Notes: generated from the letters alone by a model not told the origin. DNA of 20,578 bases from Candidatus Nomurabacteria bacterium (GCA_020631865.1 JACKGS010000006.1:1-20578), one strand, 5' to 3'. Positions 12,506 through 20,499 are shown, numbered from the stretch's first letter. Program-made: numbers and translations.

Positions 12506-13298
12506 TTTTTTGTACTCCGTGGACTTTTGCTTTTGATAACCGGTCGATTCTTTCTTTCATTTGATCAAGAAGTTCGGTAGCGGTTTTATTGATGCTTTCA
12601 TCTTGCTGCTCGGTAACGTGGCCATCTTGAATATGTAGCAACTTATCTGCAAGCGGTAGATATTCCATGTTGTGTGTAACTAGTATGATAGTTCTTTTTA
12701 GGACAGTTTGACATTCTTGAAGTAGATTCATGATCATGTCGCCATTTTTACTATCTAGGCTTCCGGTCGGTTCATCGGCAATTATAAACAGCGGATTATT
12801 CACTATTGCTCTGGCCATGGCGATTCTTTGTTGCTCACCGCCAGATAGCATTCCAGGCTCTTTTTTGCCGTATGATCCCATGCCAACTTGCTCTAGGGCG
12901 TTTTGAGCAATCTTGGCGGCACTAGATTTAGAATAGCCTAAAAAGTACATTGGTAACGAGACGTTTTCTAGAGCAGTCAAGCTCTTGACCCAATAATTTT
13001 GCTGGTACACAATGCCAATTTGGTTGGCCCTAAAGGCGGCTAGGTCGTTGGGCGAAAGTTCATATAATTTACTTCCACCAAAAACTACCGTACCCTTGGT
13101 TGGATGCTGTAGGCCCGAGAGTATGTTTAGTAAAGTTGATTTACCAGACCCAGAGGGGCCGTAAATAATATTGAACGTATTAGCTTGAAGCTCGAAGTTA
13201 ATATCGTGAAGTACGTCGATCGTTTCTTCTCCAACGACAAAAGATTGATCAACATTTTTCAGTGAAACTATGTTTTGTGCACCACCCAAACTACTCAT
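12483..13298 (-). CDS. ABC transporter ATP-binding protein (MacB/LolD type)
   Basis: A 271-residue ATPase partner of the permease that follows. Walker A is GPSGSGKST (47-55), the Q-loop YQQNYW, the signature LSGGEQQR and the Walker B LFIIADEPTGSLD; H-loop THN follows. DEPTGSLDS is characteristic of the LolD/MacB/FtsE subfamily. A C-terminal extension of about 35 residues (ESINKTATELLDQMKERIDR onward) is predicted helical and goes beyond the usual end. It overlaps the giant surface protein gene by 4 nt (13295-13298) and the permease by 23 nt, so the three genes are one operon with coupled translation. Confidence 0.95.
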   Translation of the reverse strand: MSSLGGAQNIVSLKNVDQSFVVGEETIDVLHDINFELQANTFNIIYGPSGSGKSTLLNILSGLQHPTKGTVVFGGSKLYELSPNDLAAFRANQIGIVYQQNYWVKSLTALENVSLPMYFLGYSKSSAAKIAQNALEQVGMGSYGKKEPGMLSGGEQQRIAMARAIVNNPLFIIADEPTGSLDSKNGDMIMNLLQECQTVLKRTIILVTHNMEYLPLADKLLHIQDGHVTEQQDESINKTATELLDQMKERIDRLSKAKVHGVQKNAKKLVQ

Positions 13299-16200
13299 AA
13301 TCCGAACACCTTTTGAAGCGTATTGAATATAATTGTTAGAACACTTTCACTGGCTCGGCCAATAATTGCGGACTCTGGCGTACCTGTACCTGGATTGTTG
13401 GCCTTATCTCTTGAAATCGGCTGAATACTGTATACGCGAGAGGTGGGTAGATCTGAGATGACAACAATATGCTCGGTTGTCAACTGGGTGTCTTCTGTAG
13501 ATCGGTTATTAAAGACGGTTGCATCCGAGCCTTCGGCATAGCCTACCTGGCTGGTAGATGGTTCGTCTGTCTTCCAGGAGACTATAATCTGACCTCTGGC
13601 CTCTGCCCCGGTGCCACGGATAGATTGTTCAATACTGATTTCACTTACGTTTGGTGGTCTGGTATCAAGCGCCGTCTTGAATTCCTGTCTATCTGATACA
13701 GCTAGGTTTCCGTCAGCATCTCGGCTTTGGGCTGTAATAAAGTAACGGCTATCATCTTGCAGTCCTTTAATAATAATTTTATGCTCTGTCTTTAGCTGTG
13801 AGTCTTGCGTATCTATGCCGTTAGAGCCCACGATGCCGTATGTAATTGTAGAAGTTGACGGTACGTTGGTGTTCCAGGTGATTTCTTGCGTGCTGGTTGG
13901 TTCTCCGGCAACGGGTTGGAAGCGCAGATTGTTTATCCTGGGTCTTGGTGGAGTCGTGAGAGAGAAGATATTACTCTTGTACTCGTTGTTTTCACTATCA
14001 AAAGCAGAAAGGGCGTAATAGTACTTGGTTCCGTCAGTTAGCCCGCTAATCTCAATGCTATAGCGGGATTCAGCGGAAGATGTATTTATTGTTTGAACCC
14101 CACCAAATGATTCGCTGGTTCCATAAAATAGACTTACTCGGTTTGCGCCTTTGGTTGTGAAGGTGATAATTCCTGAACTCAGGTTAACTTTAGTAGTTTC
14201 AACCTCTTTAAATAATGGTGCTGGGCTAGTCGTAAAGGTGAATTCTTGGCTGGTCCCCGTGTTTCCATCTTCATCCGTCCACTTCACTACGTAGTAGTAG
14301 GTGGTTCCGGCACTAAGGTTGTCTAGGTCTAGTGAGTGTGAGGTGACCTGATTTGAACTACCAACTTCTGAAGGGCTATACTGTCCACTTCTGGTACCAA
14401 TTGCTACTTTAGAATCACTGGTTCTGTCGGTTGTCCAGGTGATTTTTGCTCGCTTAGTTGTGATGTCGCTTGCTGAGGGGTCGCTAGTTAAGGCGGCGGG
14501 AGTGGTGAACTTACCGGTTGGGAGCATAGATACGGTGCTGCTATTGGCGCTACAATTGTTGGTAGAATCACAGGCTCTGACATAATAGTAGTAGATTTGC
14601 TGAGTTAAATTAGCATCAATATAGGTGGTGCTAGAACTGCTCCCTACAAAATTGAAGGTAGAGTTATCTGTAGAGCGATAAACCTTATAACTACTGATGC
14701 CGGCACCAACATCGTTTGGTGGTTCCCAGGTTAAGGCAAGGCGCCAGTTAGATGTAGTTTTGATTGATACATCTACGATATCTACATTGGTTGCAATTCC
14801 AGGAGCTGGAGTGTTAGCGCTAAAGGATACACTAGCATAATTGGCGTAGTTAATATTACTAGATTCATCTCTAGCAACAACATACATTGTGTTAGACCCT
14901 GGCTGTGTCGCATATGGGCCGGGGCTCAAGACTCTGGTCGAGGTGAATGAACAGCTAGATGGGCTAGGTAGTGTATTAACGGTGTAGCAGTAACTTAGGT
15001 TATTTTCGTCACCCACAAAAGTTGCCGGAAGATCCCAAGAAAACGAGAATGAATTAGCGGTATTAGAGTTGGGTGAGGCATCTAGGTTGAGAGGCTCGGA
15101 AGGTGCGCCGTTTGTATTTACTTTCAGTGCCGCGGTTACATAGGTATTTGTAACGTTTCCGGCCTGGTCCCATGTTCTGAAGTATACTGTGTTGATTCCT
15201 TCAATAATATTGGGATGATCGGGTGTTGGAGTTGTCTGATATGACCCATCATTAGCAAGCAGATCACCCATATCGCCGTTACCTGTGTGACTATCACCGT
15301 ACCAAGAAGTGTTACCTATTTTATATTGTAATCCTGCAATACCAGAGTTTGCGTCACTAGCAGACTGACCGCCGCTAGTAGGCCAGGTCAGGGTGGCTTC
15401 TTTAGTATTTATAAATCCAGACGGTGCTGTTATAAAGCCCGGATTGGTGGGGGCGGTATTGTCGAACCTAAAGTGGAAAGATTCAGAGGAGCCAAAGACA
15501 TTCCCGGCTTTATCGATAGCTTTAATATTTAAATAATATGGTGTATCAGAAGAGGTTAGAGCAGTTCCTAAGTAGCCACTTGTGGCTAAATCGATATTGT
15601 TTCCGGCTACTGCAAACTGACAGGCATTGTTAGTATTTATCGGACTTGTTCCGAGTAGCCCTTTGGTGGTTACTGGGTCGCCCGTGTTGTCTTGGCCCAG
15701 GTATAAGCAGTAGCCAAGAATACCAGAATTAGCATCGCTTCCCGCGGTCCAGCTGAAGTAAGGTGAACTACCGTTAGACCAGGAGTTGCTAGCTACCGAA
15801 GCCCCACCATTTGCTTTAAATGCTAGAATAGCACTTGCATTTGAATCTGGTGCGACAGTATCAGAGGTTGCCTCGATTGTTACACCATTTAATGTAACTC
15901 TTTGCTTGCCGTCACTATTAAGTACGGCTTGCCATTTTATGCCACTAAAAGTTACCGGTAGTGATACGATATTTGCATTAATATCCGCGACAGATGAGCT
16001 ATCATTTTCAGTTACGGCATTTTCCCACGAATCACCATCCCAGAACTTCCAAGTTGCCCCGTTGTCGTTAGATATGCGGTAGCCGATAGTGCCGCCATTC
16101 AAAGTTTCATTGGTAGAGAACGTATCGATTGTTTCTACACCAGCTGTGTATGCAGGTGAGTTTAGCGTGATGAGCTGTTTGCCGGTGGTGTATGGCTTGG

Positions 16201-16849
16201 TAGTAAATGATCTTCTTGCTATATTACTAATTCTGACTTCATCCAACATTCCATTAAAGTATCCCTGGGCTTCACCGCGACTGCTACTCCCGTATGTTGA
16301 GCCAATCAAAAGTGGAGAATTGTTATCAGGAATTGTAACAGAAGCTGGGGATGATGAATCCTCTACGCCATCAATAAATAATTTCATATTGGCACCGTCA
16401 TAGGTTGCTGCTATATGGTGCCAGTCTGTATTCTGCGATGTCTGATTGCTGGACATGAAGGCGTTATTTCCCCAGCTATACATCATGGCATCGGCATTGC
16501 CAGAATATCCGGTTCCAGCATACAGTTTGCCTCGGTAGTCTATTAGGGTAGATGCGTACTCTACTGCATTTGTCCAACCGGTATTTAAGCCGTCGCCACC
16601 AATCTGTGACCATGACGTTCCATTCCATTCCCATACCTCGCCATCGCCACCACCATCGCCAATACCTACATAGAGTCTGCCGTTGTATATTGCCATGCTG
16701 CGTACGCGTTCGTAAGTACCAGTGGTCCAGCTTCCGTTAACATCGTCACCACCGATTTTAGACCAGCTTGTGCCATCATAAGACCACACTTCGGCATCGT
16801 CAGTGCCGTTACCCAGTCCTGTGATCAGTTTATTATTGTAAACGCGCAT
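13295..16849 (-). CDS. Giant surface protein, C-terminal part: propeller repeats, second LamG half, FN3 domains (separated by frameshifts from its N-terminal part)
   Basis: This is the 3' part of a gene that continues to 19370. The frame is open without a stop up to 17377, and the Met at 16849 lies in mid-repeat, so it is not a true start. From the N-terminal side it holds the last propeller-like repeats (IGGDGVNSSW, DAEVW motifs), the second half of a LamG domain (WHHIAATYDG, LFIDGVEDSS, GMLDEVRISNIAR), an unrecognised domain with ISNDNGATWKFWDGDSW, several Ser/Thr/Asn-rich repeats, and about six fibronectin type III-like domains with typical endings (YYYVVKWTDEDGN, YYYALSAFDSENN, RYFITAQSRDADGN). 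It ends with a short hydrophobic tail, SVLTIIFNTLQKVFGL, after a TPESAIIGRASE linker. Likely extracellular adhesin or glycan-binding protein (inference). The ABC ATPase gene overlaps its stop by 4 nt. Confidence 0.85.
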   Translation of the reverse strand: MRVYNNKLITGLGNGTDDAEVWSYDGTSWSKIGGDDVNGSWTTGTYERVRSMAIYNGRLYVGIGDGGGDGEVWEWNGTSWSQIGGDGLNTGWTNAVEYASTLIDYRGKLYAGTGYSGNADAMMYSWGNNAFMSSNQTSQNTDWHHIAATYDGANMKLFIDGVEDSSSPASVTIPDNNSPLLIGSTYGSSSRGEAQGYFNGMLDEVRISNIARRSFTTKPYTTGKQLITLNSPAYTAGVETIDTFSTNETLNGGTIGYRISNDNGATWKFWDGDSWENAVTENDSSSVADINANIVSLPVTFSGIKWQAVLNSDGKQRVTLNGVTIEATSDTVAPDSNASAILAFKANGGASVASNSWSNGSSPYFSWTAGSDANSGILGYCLYLGQDNTGDPVTTKGLLGTSPINTNNACQFAVAGNNIDLATSGYLGTALTSSDTPYYLNIKAIDKAGNVFGSSESFHFRFDNTAPTNPGFITAPSGFINTKEATLTWPTSGGQSASDANSGIAGLQYKIGNTSWYGDSHTGNGDMGDLLANDGSYQTTPTPDHPNIIEGINTVYFRTWDQAGNVTNTYVTAALKVNTNGAPSEPLNLDASPNSNTANSFSFSWDLPATFVGDENNLSYCYTVNTLPSPSSCSFTSTRVLSPGPYATQPGSNTMYVVARDESSNINYANYASVSFSANTPAPGIATNVDIVDVSIKTTSNWRLALTWEPPNDVGAGISSYKVYRSTDNSTFNFVGSSSSTTYIDANLTQQIYYYYVRACDSTNNCSANSSTVSMLPTGKFTTPAALTSDPSASDITTKRAKITWTTDRTSDSKVAIGTRSGQYSPSEVGSSNQVTSHSLDLDNLSAGTTYYYVVKWTDEDGNTGTSQEFTFTTSPAPLFKEVETTKVNLSSGIITFTTKGANRVSLFYGTSESFGGVQTINTSSAESRYSIEISGLTDGTKYYYALSAFDSENNEYKSNIFSLTTPPRPRINNLRFQPVAGEPTSTQEITWNTNVPSTSTITYGIVGSNGIDTQDSQLKTEHKIIIKGLQDDSRYFITAQSRDADGNLAVSDRQEFKTALDTRPPNVSEISIEQSIRGTGAEARGQIIVSWKTDEPSTSQVGYAEGSDATVFNNRSTEDTQLTTEHIVVISDLPTSRVYSIQPISRDKANNPGTGTPESAIIGRASESVLTIIFNTLQKVFGL

Positions 16850-18605
16850 GATAAAGACTTCTTCGTAGGCCCCCGACCAACTGCCAGCAACTCCATCACC
16901 ACCAATTTTAGACCAGCTTGTTCCGTTGAATCGCCATACCTCTGCATCATTTACACTCGCGCCTAATCCTGCATAAAGATTACCATTGAATAAGGTCAGT
17001 GATAAAACGGATTCAATATTATCCCCGGTTACCCAACTGCTGTTAACTCCATCACCACCAATCTTTGTCCAGGAGGTGCCGTTCCATCGCCAGACTTCAC
17101 CATCTTGCGCAGAGTTCCCGAGGCCTGCGTAAAGATCATTTCCCCAAACGGCAAGTACATTAACAACCTCAAAGTTAGTTGTCCATCCTCCGTTTATGCT
17201 ATCGCCACCAACTTGAGTCCAGGTTGAGCCGTTATACTTCCAAACCTCGGCATCATTGGCGTTGTAACCAATGCCAGCATATAGTTCGCCCTTATAGCTT
17301 TGTAGGTGTAAACATTTTCTGAATGTGTCGTGGGCCCAACTGCCGTTTACTCCCTTGTCCGCCGACCATCTTCCATGTCACCATTAAATTCCAGAACGGT
17401 TGCGTTCCTGAACTGTTACTCCAGTGCCGCATAAATTTACTAGCATGATTAGTGGTTGATTCTACGCTTTGTAAATTATAGCTCCCCAACTTTTATTAAT
17501 ATATCCTACCCAAACTTATTCCATTCGAGCTGTCGTACGACCATATGTTCCACCTCTTTCACCAGCGTCATCATGTTCCAGTGTATAACATTACCGCCAT
17601 TGTACTCTAGTGCAAGAACACCATCCCTGGCATTAGAAAAGCTCCATTAATACTATCACCACCAATTTTTGTCCAGAGCTACCATTCCACTTCCATACTT
17701 CTCCGTCACCCATCACAATAGCAGTCCCGCATACAGGGTTCTGTCGTTCGCTATGGCATAAATGCCTCATAGGTACTAGCAGCCCAGCCACTATTTACAT
17801 ATCGCCACCAATTTGCGTCCAGGTAGTACCGTCAAATCTCCAGACATCGCCATCCCGCAGTTAATGCTGTTCCAACATACAGGTTTCCACCAAAATATGT
17901 CATGCTTCTTTACTTGCTCGATATTATGCGCCAGTCCAGCTACTATTAAGGCCATCACCACCAATCTTGGTCCACGTTGACCCATTCCACCCAGACCTCG
18001 TCTTGAGCTGTACTGCCAAGCCCAGCATATATAGTGCCATCACAGTTAGAGATCCAACTTCTTCGTAATTTGTTGTCCAGCCACTATTTAGCTTATCGCC
18101 ACCAATTTTTAGTCCAAGTCGATCCATTCCATCGCCAGACCTCTGCGTCATTCGCACTCATACCTAGTCCGGCGTATAAGTTGCCGCCAAAATAAGTCAT
18201 TGCATTTACGGTTTCGTAGGTATTTATGGCCCAGCTAGAATTAACTCCATCACCACCAATCTTGGTCCAGTCGCTACAATTTGCATTTAGATCACAGCTC
18301 CAAACTTCGGCATCTCCAGCAAAGTTTGTTCCTAGGCTGGCATACAGTGTGTTTCCGCCAACTACTAAGTTATATACATCTTCAAACTGTTGATCTAGCC
18401 AGCTTGAGTTGACGCCATCACCACCAATTTGACTCCACGTTGAACCGTTCCATTCCCATACTTCAGCATCGCCGGTGCCAAGGCCTAGTCCAACATACTT
18501 TTTTGTGCCATGAAACGCAATCGACCTAACAACCGCCTTTCCATCTTGGTCCCATCCGCCATTTACATCCCCGCCAGCTTGTTTTGTCCAGCTATTGGAC
18601 GCATT
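16480..18605 (-). repeat. About fourteen ~152-nt repeats encoding a propeller-like 50-residue motif
   Basis: By reading all frames I count about 14 units with the pattern SWTKIGGDGVNSSW, then YE-V, then L-YFGGNLYAGLG, then DAEVWRWNGS. The block of about 2125 nt divided by 14 gives about 152 nt per unit. The unit looks like a four-stranded beta-propeller blade; two seven-bladed propellers would account for the count (inference). Unit 8, near 17400-17500, is the least certain. Confidence 0.75.
17300..18130 (-). other. Block of dense single-base indels within the repeats
   Basis: Repeat units are recognisable on the minus strand here but jump frame about every 50-100 nt. Examples: an extra A in the lysine codon after TGGACT near 18110; a missing base within a GGTGGCGAT-GTAAAT region near 17800; a missing base before TGGACAAAAATTGG near 17675; and a compensating insertion and deletion near 17315 and 17308. 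Outside the block the frames run clean for kilobases. Either sequencing or assembly error in near-identical repeats or true decay of the gene middle. Confidence 0.75.
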
Positions 18606-19370
18606 ACTGGCAATTTCATAATTTATTTTTCCGGTACTTCTGTCGTAATACAGTCTGTATGAGCCTTTATCTACAATACCCTGATCTTGAGATGAATTAA
18701 TGTCGAATGTGCTACTGAACTTTGTCCAGCCCTCTATTGTATGTGATCCAGCAAAAGATAAGCTTGGGCTATCGGCCACAGATAAGCTGTTGTCGTTACC
18801 ATTTAAGCTAACTCCATTATTAAGATTTCCAGTATTCCAGCTACTGGTTTTTAGCGTTGCCTCGTTAGCGTTAGTGGATGAATCGGCGGCATTTGTTCCA
18901 GATGTTTCGTCCATATGGTATAGCGCCATGGTGTTTGCATCGGTAGCGTAGTTTTGTGCTTTAAGTCTGGCCGAGGTACCATCTTGTTCAATGGCGTTAC
19001 TGTCGTAAGTATAATTACTCATGTTGGCGAAATTCCAGTTTTCAATGAGGTTAGATACCGCCAAGACTCTTTGGTAGCTCATGAGTAAGCCCACTCCAAC
19101 TATTAAAATATAAATCCAAAGAGTGGCATGGTGTATTTTGCTATGATGCTGCCAGTTATGCCACTTGGCATAATGACCATCGCGGTTCATTAAGCGTTGG
19201 TGTGGTCTTTTGGCAACGTGATGGTGAGTGGTTCTACATAGCTTTTTACCGTGATGATTAAGTTTTTTTGAAGAATACGCAAAAAACTTCGCTATTAATA
19301 TTAGCGATGCCCCAATTATCTTAAAAATTTCACGAATTAATTTTACAACCATGTACCACGAGATCTCCAC
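18093..19370 (-). CDS. Giant surface protein, N-terminal part: extended signal region, first LamG half, first propeller repeats
   Basis: The 5' part of the gene completed at 13295-17377. Residues 1-80 hold a first hydrophobic segment (VVKLIREIFKIIGASLILIA) and a histidine-rich basic stretch (HHHVAKRPHQ, WHNWQHHSKIHH). A second membrane segment (LWIYILIVGVGLLM, about 84-100) ends QRVLA-VSN and could be a signal peptide or anchor. Then comes the first half of a LamG fold (YHMDETSGTNAADSS, VSLNGNDNSLSVADSPSLSF, YRLYYDRSTGKINYEIASN), interrupted by propeller-like repeats. GTG at 19370 gives the longest form. ATG at 19352 is an alternative with AAGGTGGAG upstream. The frame is lost at about 18108 in the indel block. 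A TATACA -10-like box lies at 19426-19421. A secreted or surface-anchored role is inferred. Confidence 0.8.
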   Translation of the reverse strand: MEISWYMVVKLIREIFKIIGASLILIAKFFAYSSKKLNHHGKKLCRTTHHHVAKRPHQRLMNRDGHYAKWHNWQHHSKIHHATLWIYILIVGVGLLMSYQRVLAVSNLIENWNFANMSNYTYDSNAIEQDGTSARLKAQNYATDANTMALYHMDETSGTNAADSSTNANEATLKTSSWNTGNLNNGVSLNGNDNSLSVADSPSLSFAGSHTIEGWTKFSSTFDINSSQDQGIVDKGSYRLYYDRSTGKINYEIASNASNSWTKQAGGDVNGGWDQDGKAVVRSIAFHGTKKYVGLGLGTGDAEVWEWNGSTWSQIGGDGVNSSWLDQQFEDVYNLVVGGNTLYASLGTNFAGDAEVWSCDLNANCSDWTKIGGDGVNSSWAINTYETVNAMTYFGGNLYAGLGMSANDAEVWRWNGSTWTKNWWR

Positions 19371-19480
19371 CTTTAACAGGGTTTCATGGGATTCTTATAG
19401 ACCCTCGTTCATAAACCTTATGTATATATTACTATAAGACCGTAACAAATTAAATATGTAACACTGTAGTTTTGCGGCGA

Positions 19481-20041
19481 TTATTTACTTTTTAGCGCAT
19501 TGAATTCACCACAGCGATTACATTTAACTTCAAATATTTTATCTTGAATCAATTCTTTGCCCAGTAGCTTGTCGCAGTTTGTGCACCTGCAATCATTTGA
19601 GGCCGGCGTATTGGTGATGGTAATAGATGCTGAATCAATTGGCTTAGAGATACCGATTACTAAGTTAGCTTCATCGGCAGCAATAGCAAATGCTGTCGAT
19701 TCAATTTTTTGATACTCTCCATTAATATCAATGACTCTATAAACTATTCTTGATTTTTGTCCAAGGGTTAAATCGGGATAGTTGGCAATGTGTCTTGAAA
19801 ATATTGCAAAATCATCAGGGTGTATAACTTGACTGATCCAGTTATCACCGAGGGCTGTAATCTTAGCAATACTGTAGCCAAGTACATTTAAGATGCTTTT
19901 GTTGGCGTATATGACCTGTTTACTGCTCTGGTCGTATACATAAAAACAAGCCTTAACACGCTTAAATATATTAACTAATTCTTTAGTATTGCCAATATAT
20001 TTTGATGCATCAGGATGGATGAAAGGTTTTGGTTGAATCAT
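19481..20041 (-). CDS. PAS-domain protein with C-terminal Com-like zinc ribbon
   Basis: A 186-residue soluble protein. Residues about 22-135 form a PAS domain: ACFYVYDQSSKQVIYANKSI (31-50), VLGYS, the WISQVIHPDDF motif and a YRVIDINGEYQKIES strand pair. No kinase, cyclase or other output domain follows. The last 36 residues instead contain a zinc ribbon, Cys153-x2-Cys156 and Cys174-x2-Cys177 (CTNCDKLLGK, VKCNRCGEFN), resembling the Com family of small nucleic-acid-binding zinc ribbons. A single-protein sensor that binds RNA or DNA is a plausible reading (inference). It is a single gene with its own promoter at 20052-20080, divergent from tRNA-Asn. Confidence 0.8.
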   Translation of the reverse strand: MIQPKPFIHPDASKYIGNTKELVNIFKRVKACFYVYDQSSKQVIYANKSILNVLGYSIAKITALGDNWISQVIHPDDFAIFSRHIANYPDLTLGQKSRIVYRVIDINGEYQKIESTAFAIAADEANLVIGISKPIDSASITITNTPASNDCRCTNCDKLLGKELIQDKIFEVKCNRCGEFNALKSK

Positions 20042-20051
20042 GCCATTTCAT

Positions 20052-20080
20052 ATAGTAGATATTCACATTAATTTTGTAAA
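20052..20080 (-). promoter_or_regulatory. Promoter of the PAS gene
   Basis: On the minus strand TTTACA (20080-20075, 5/6), a 17-nt spacer and TACTAT (20057-20052, 4/6). The -10 box ends 10 nt before the ATG, so the leader would be at most a few nucleotides. No Shine-Dalgarno sequence is visible. Confidence 0.55.
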
Positions 20081-20168
20081 TATAAATAGAATAAATCCGC
20101 ACTGGTATTTACAGAGGTGATTGAGTAGGGTAGAATGGTTGCTGTATTCTTTTGTAAGATACAAATAT

Positions 20169-20243
20169 TCCGGCGTAGCTCAGCGGTAGAGCGGATGGCT
20201 GTTAACCATTAGGTCACTGGTTCGAATCCAGTCGCCGGAGCCA
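20169..20243 (+). tRNA. tRNA-Asn (anticodon GTT)
   Basis: A complete cloverleaf with encoded CCA. The acceptor stem is TCCGGCG with CGCCGGA (20233-20239), the discriminator is G and CCA is at 20241-20243. The D-arm has AGCTCAGCGGTAGAGC, the anticodon stem GATGG/CCATT encloses CTGTTAA with GTT at 20201-20203, and the T-arm is CTGGTTCGAATCCAG. A TAAGAT -10-like box ends 8 nt before the first base. The 3' flank begins directly with a long inverted repeat. Confidence 0.97.
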
Positions 20244-20305
20244 GAGCAAGCAGAGAAAAGCGCAGACCCAGTTCCTAGACCTGGCTGCAACTTCTCTCCT
20301 TGCTC
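20244..20305 (+). repeat. Long imperfect hairpin directly after tRNA-Asn
   Basis: GAGCAAGCAGAGAA (20244-20257) pairs with TTCTCTCCTTGCTC (20292-20305) with one mismatch in 14. The 34-nt loop holds a further stem (GCAG...CTGC around CCAG...CTGG). It begins at the base after CCA. It might guide tRNA 3' processing, or be a small structured RNA. Confidence 0.6.
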
Positions 20306-20346
20306 AGCCAAGAAAGATACGTGCTGATTACAAAGCACAAATGTTG

Positions 20347-20372
20347 GAACCGTCCGAAAGGGCGGTTCTTTC
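20347..20372 (+). terminator. Intrinsic terminator downstream of tRNA-Asn
   Basis: GAACCGTCC (20347-20355), GAAA tetraloop, GGGCGGTTC (20360-20368), then TTTC. The stem has 9 pairs with one G-T; the T-tract is short. Confidence 0.65.
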
Positions 20373-20391
20373 GTAGCCACCTCTGTTATTT

Positions 20392-20467
20392 AGTTCGAAC
20401 CCAGCCGCTCTCCTCCTGAGCGAACAAGCAGGCGAAAAGCAGACCTGTTCCCTAGACCTAGACTTGC
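20392..20467 (+). repeat. Degenerate second copy of the tRNA 3' end and its flank
   Basis: The stretch opens AGTTCGAACCCAGCCGC, like a T-arm and acceptor strand, and continues GAGC, AAGCAGGCGAAAAG, CAGACC, GTTCCCTAGACCTAGA. The same order of blocks is found at 20219-20290, from the T-arm of tRNA-Asn into its flanking hairpin. No 5' tRNA half precedes it. It is either a tRNA remnant sharing a common 3' element or a duplicated attachment-like site. Confidence 0.55.
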
Positions 20468-20493
20468 ATAGTACCCCCTGGGGGTACTACAAT
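20464..20493 (+). promoter_or_regulatory. Promoter and CsoR-type operator
   Basis: TTGCAT (20464-20469), an 18-nt spacer and TACAAT (20488-20493), 6 nt before the ATG at 20500. The spacer is filled by the perfect palindrome GTACCCCCTGGGGGTAC (20471-20487), which extends two more pairs on each side. C-run/G-run palindromes of this form are known operators of CsoR-family copper repressors. Confidence 0.8.
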
Positions 20494-20499
20494 AGAGCT

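Noticed and set aside
15786..16403. Two plus-strand frames of about 100 codons each
   Set aside because: Antisense to the giant surface protein; composition mirrors its Ser/Thr/Val-rich coding strand.
17292..17985. Small minus-strand frames of 64-65 codons
   Set aside because: They are pieces of propeller repeats read in shifted frames inside the indel block, not separate genes.
17300..18130. Programmed frameshifting or stop-codon recoding to explain the broken surface protein gene
   Set aside because: Many slips of both signs occur within 830 nt without slippery sequences; error or decay is simpler. TGA works as a stop elsewhere in the window.
20180..20380. 66-codon minus-strand frame ending GDWIRTSDLMVNSHPLYR
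   Set aside because: It is antisense to tRNA-Asn; this peptide type is a common artefact of reading tRNA genes backwards.
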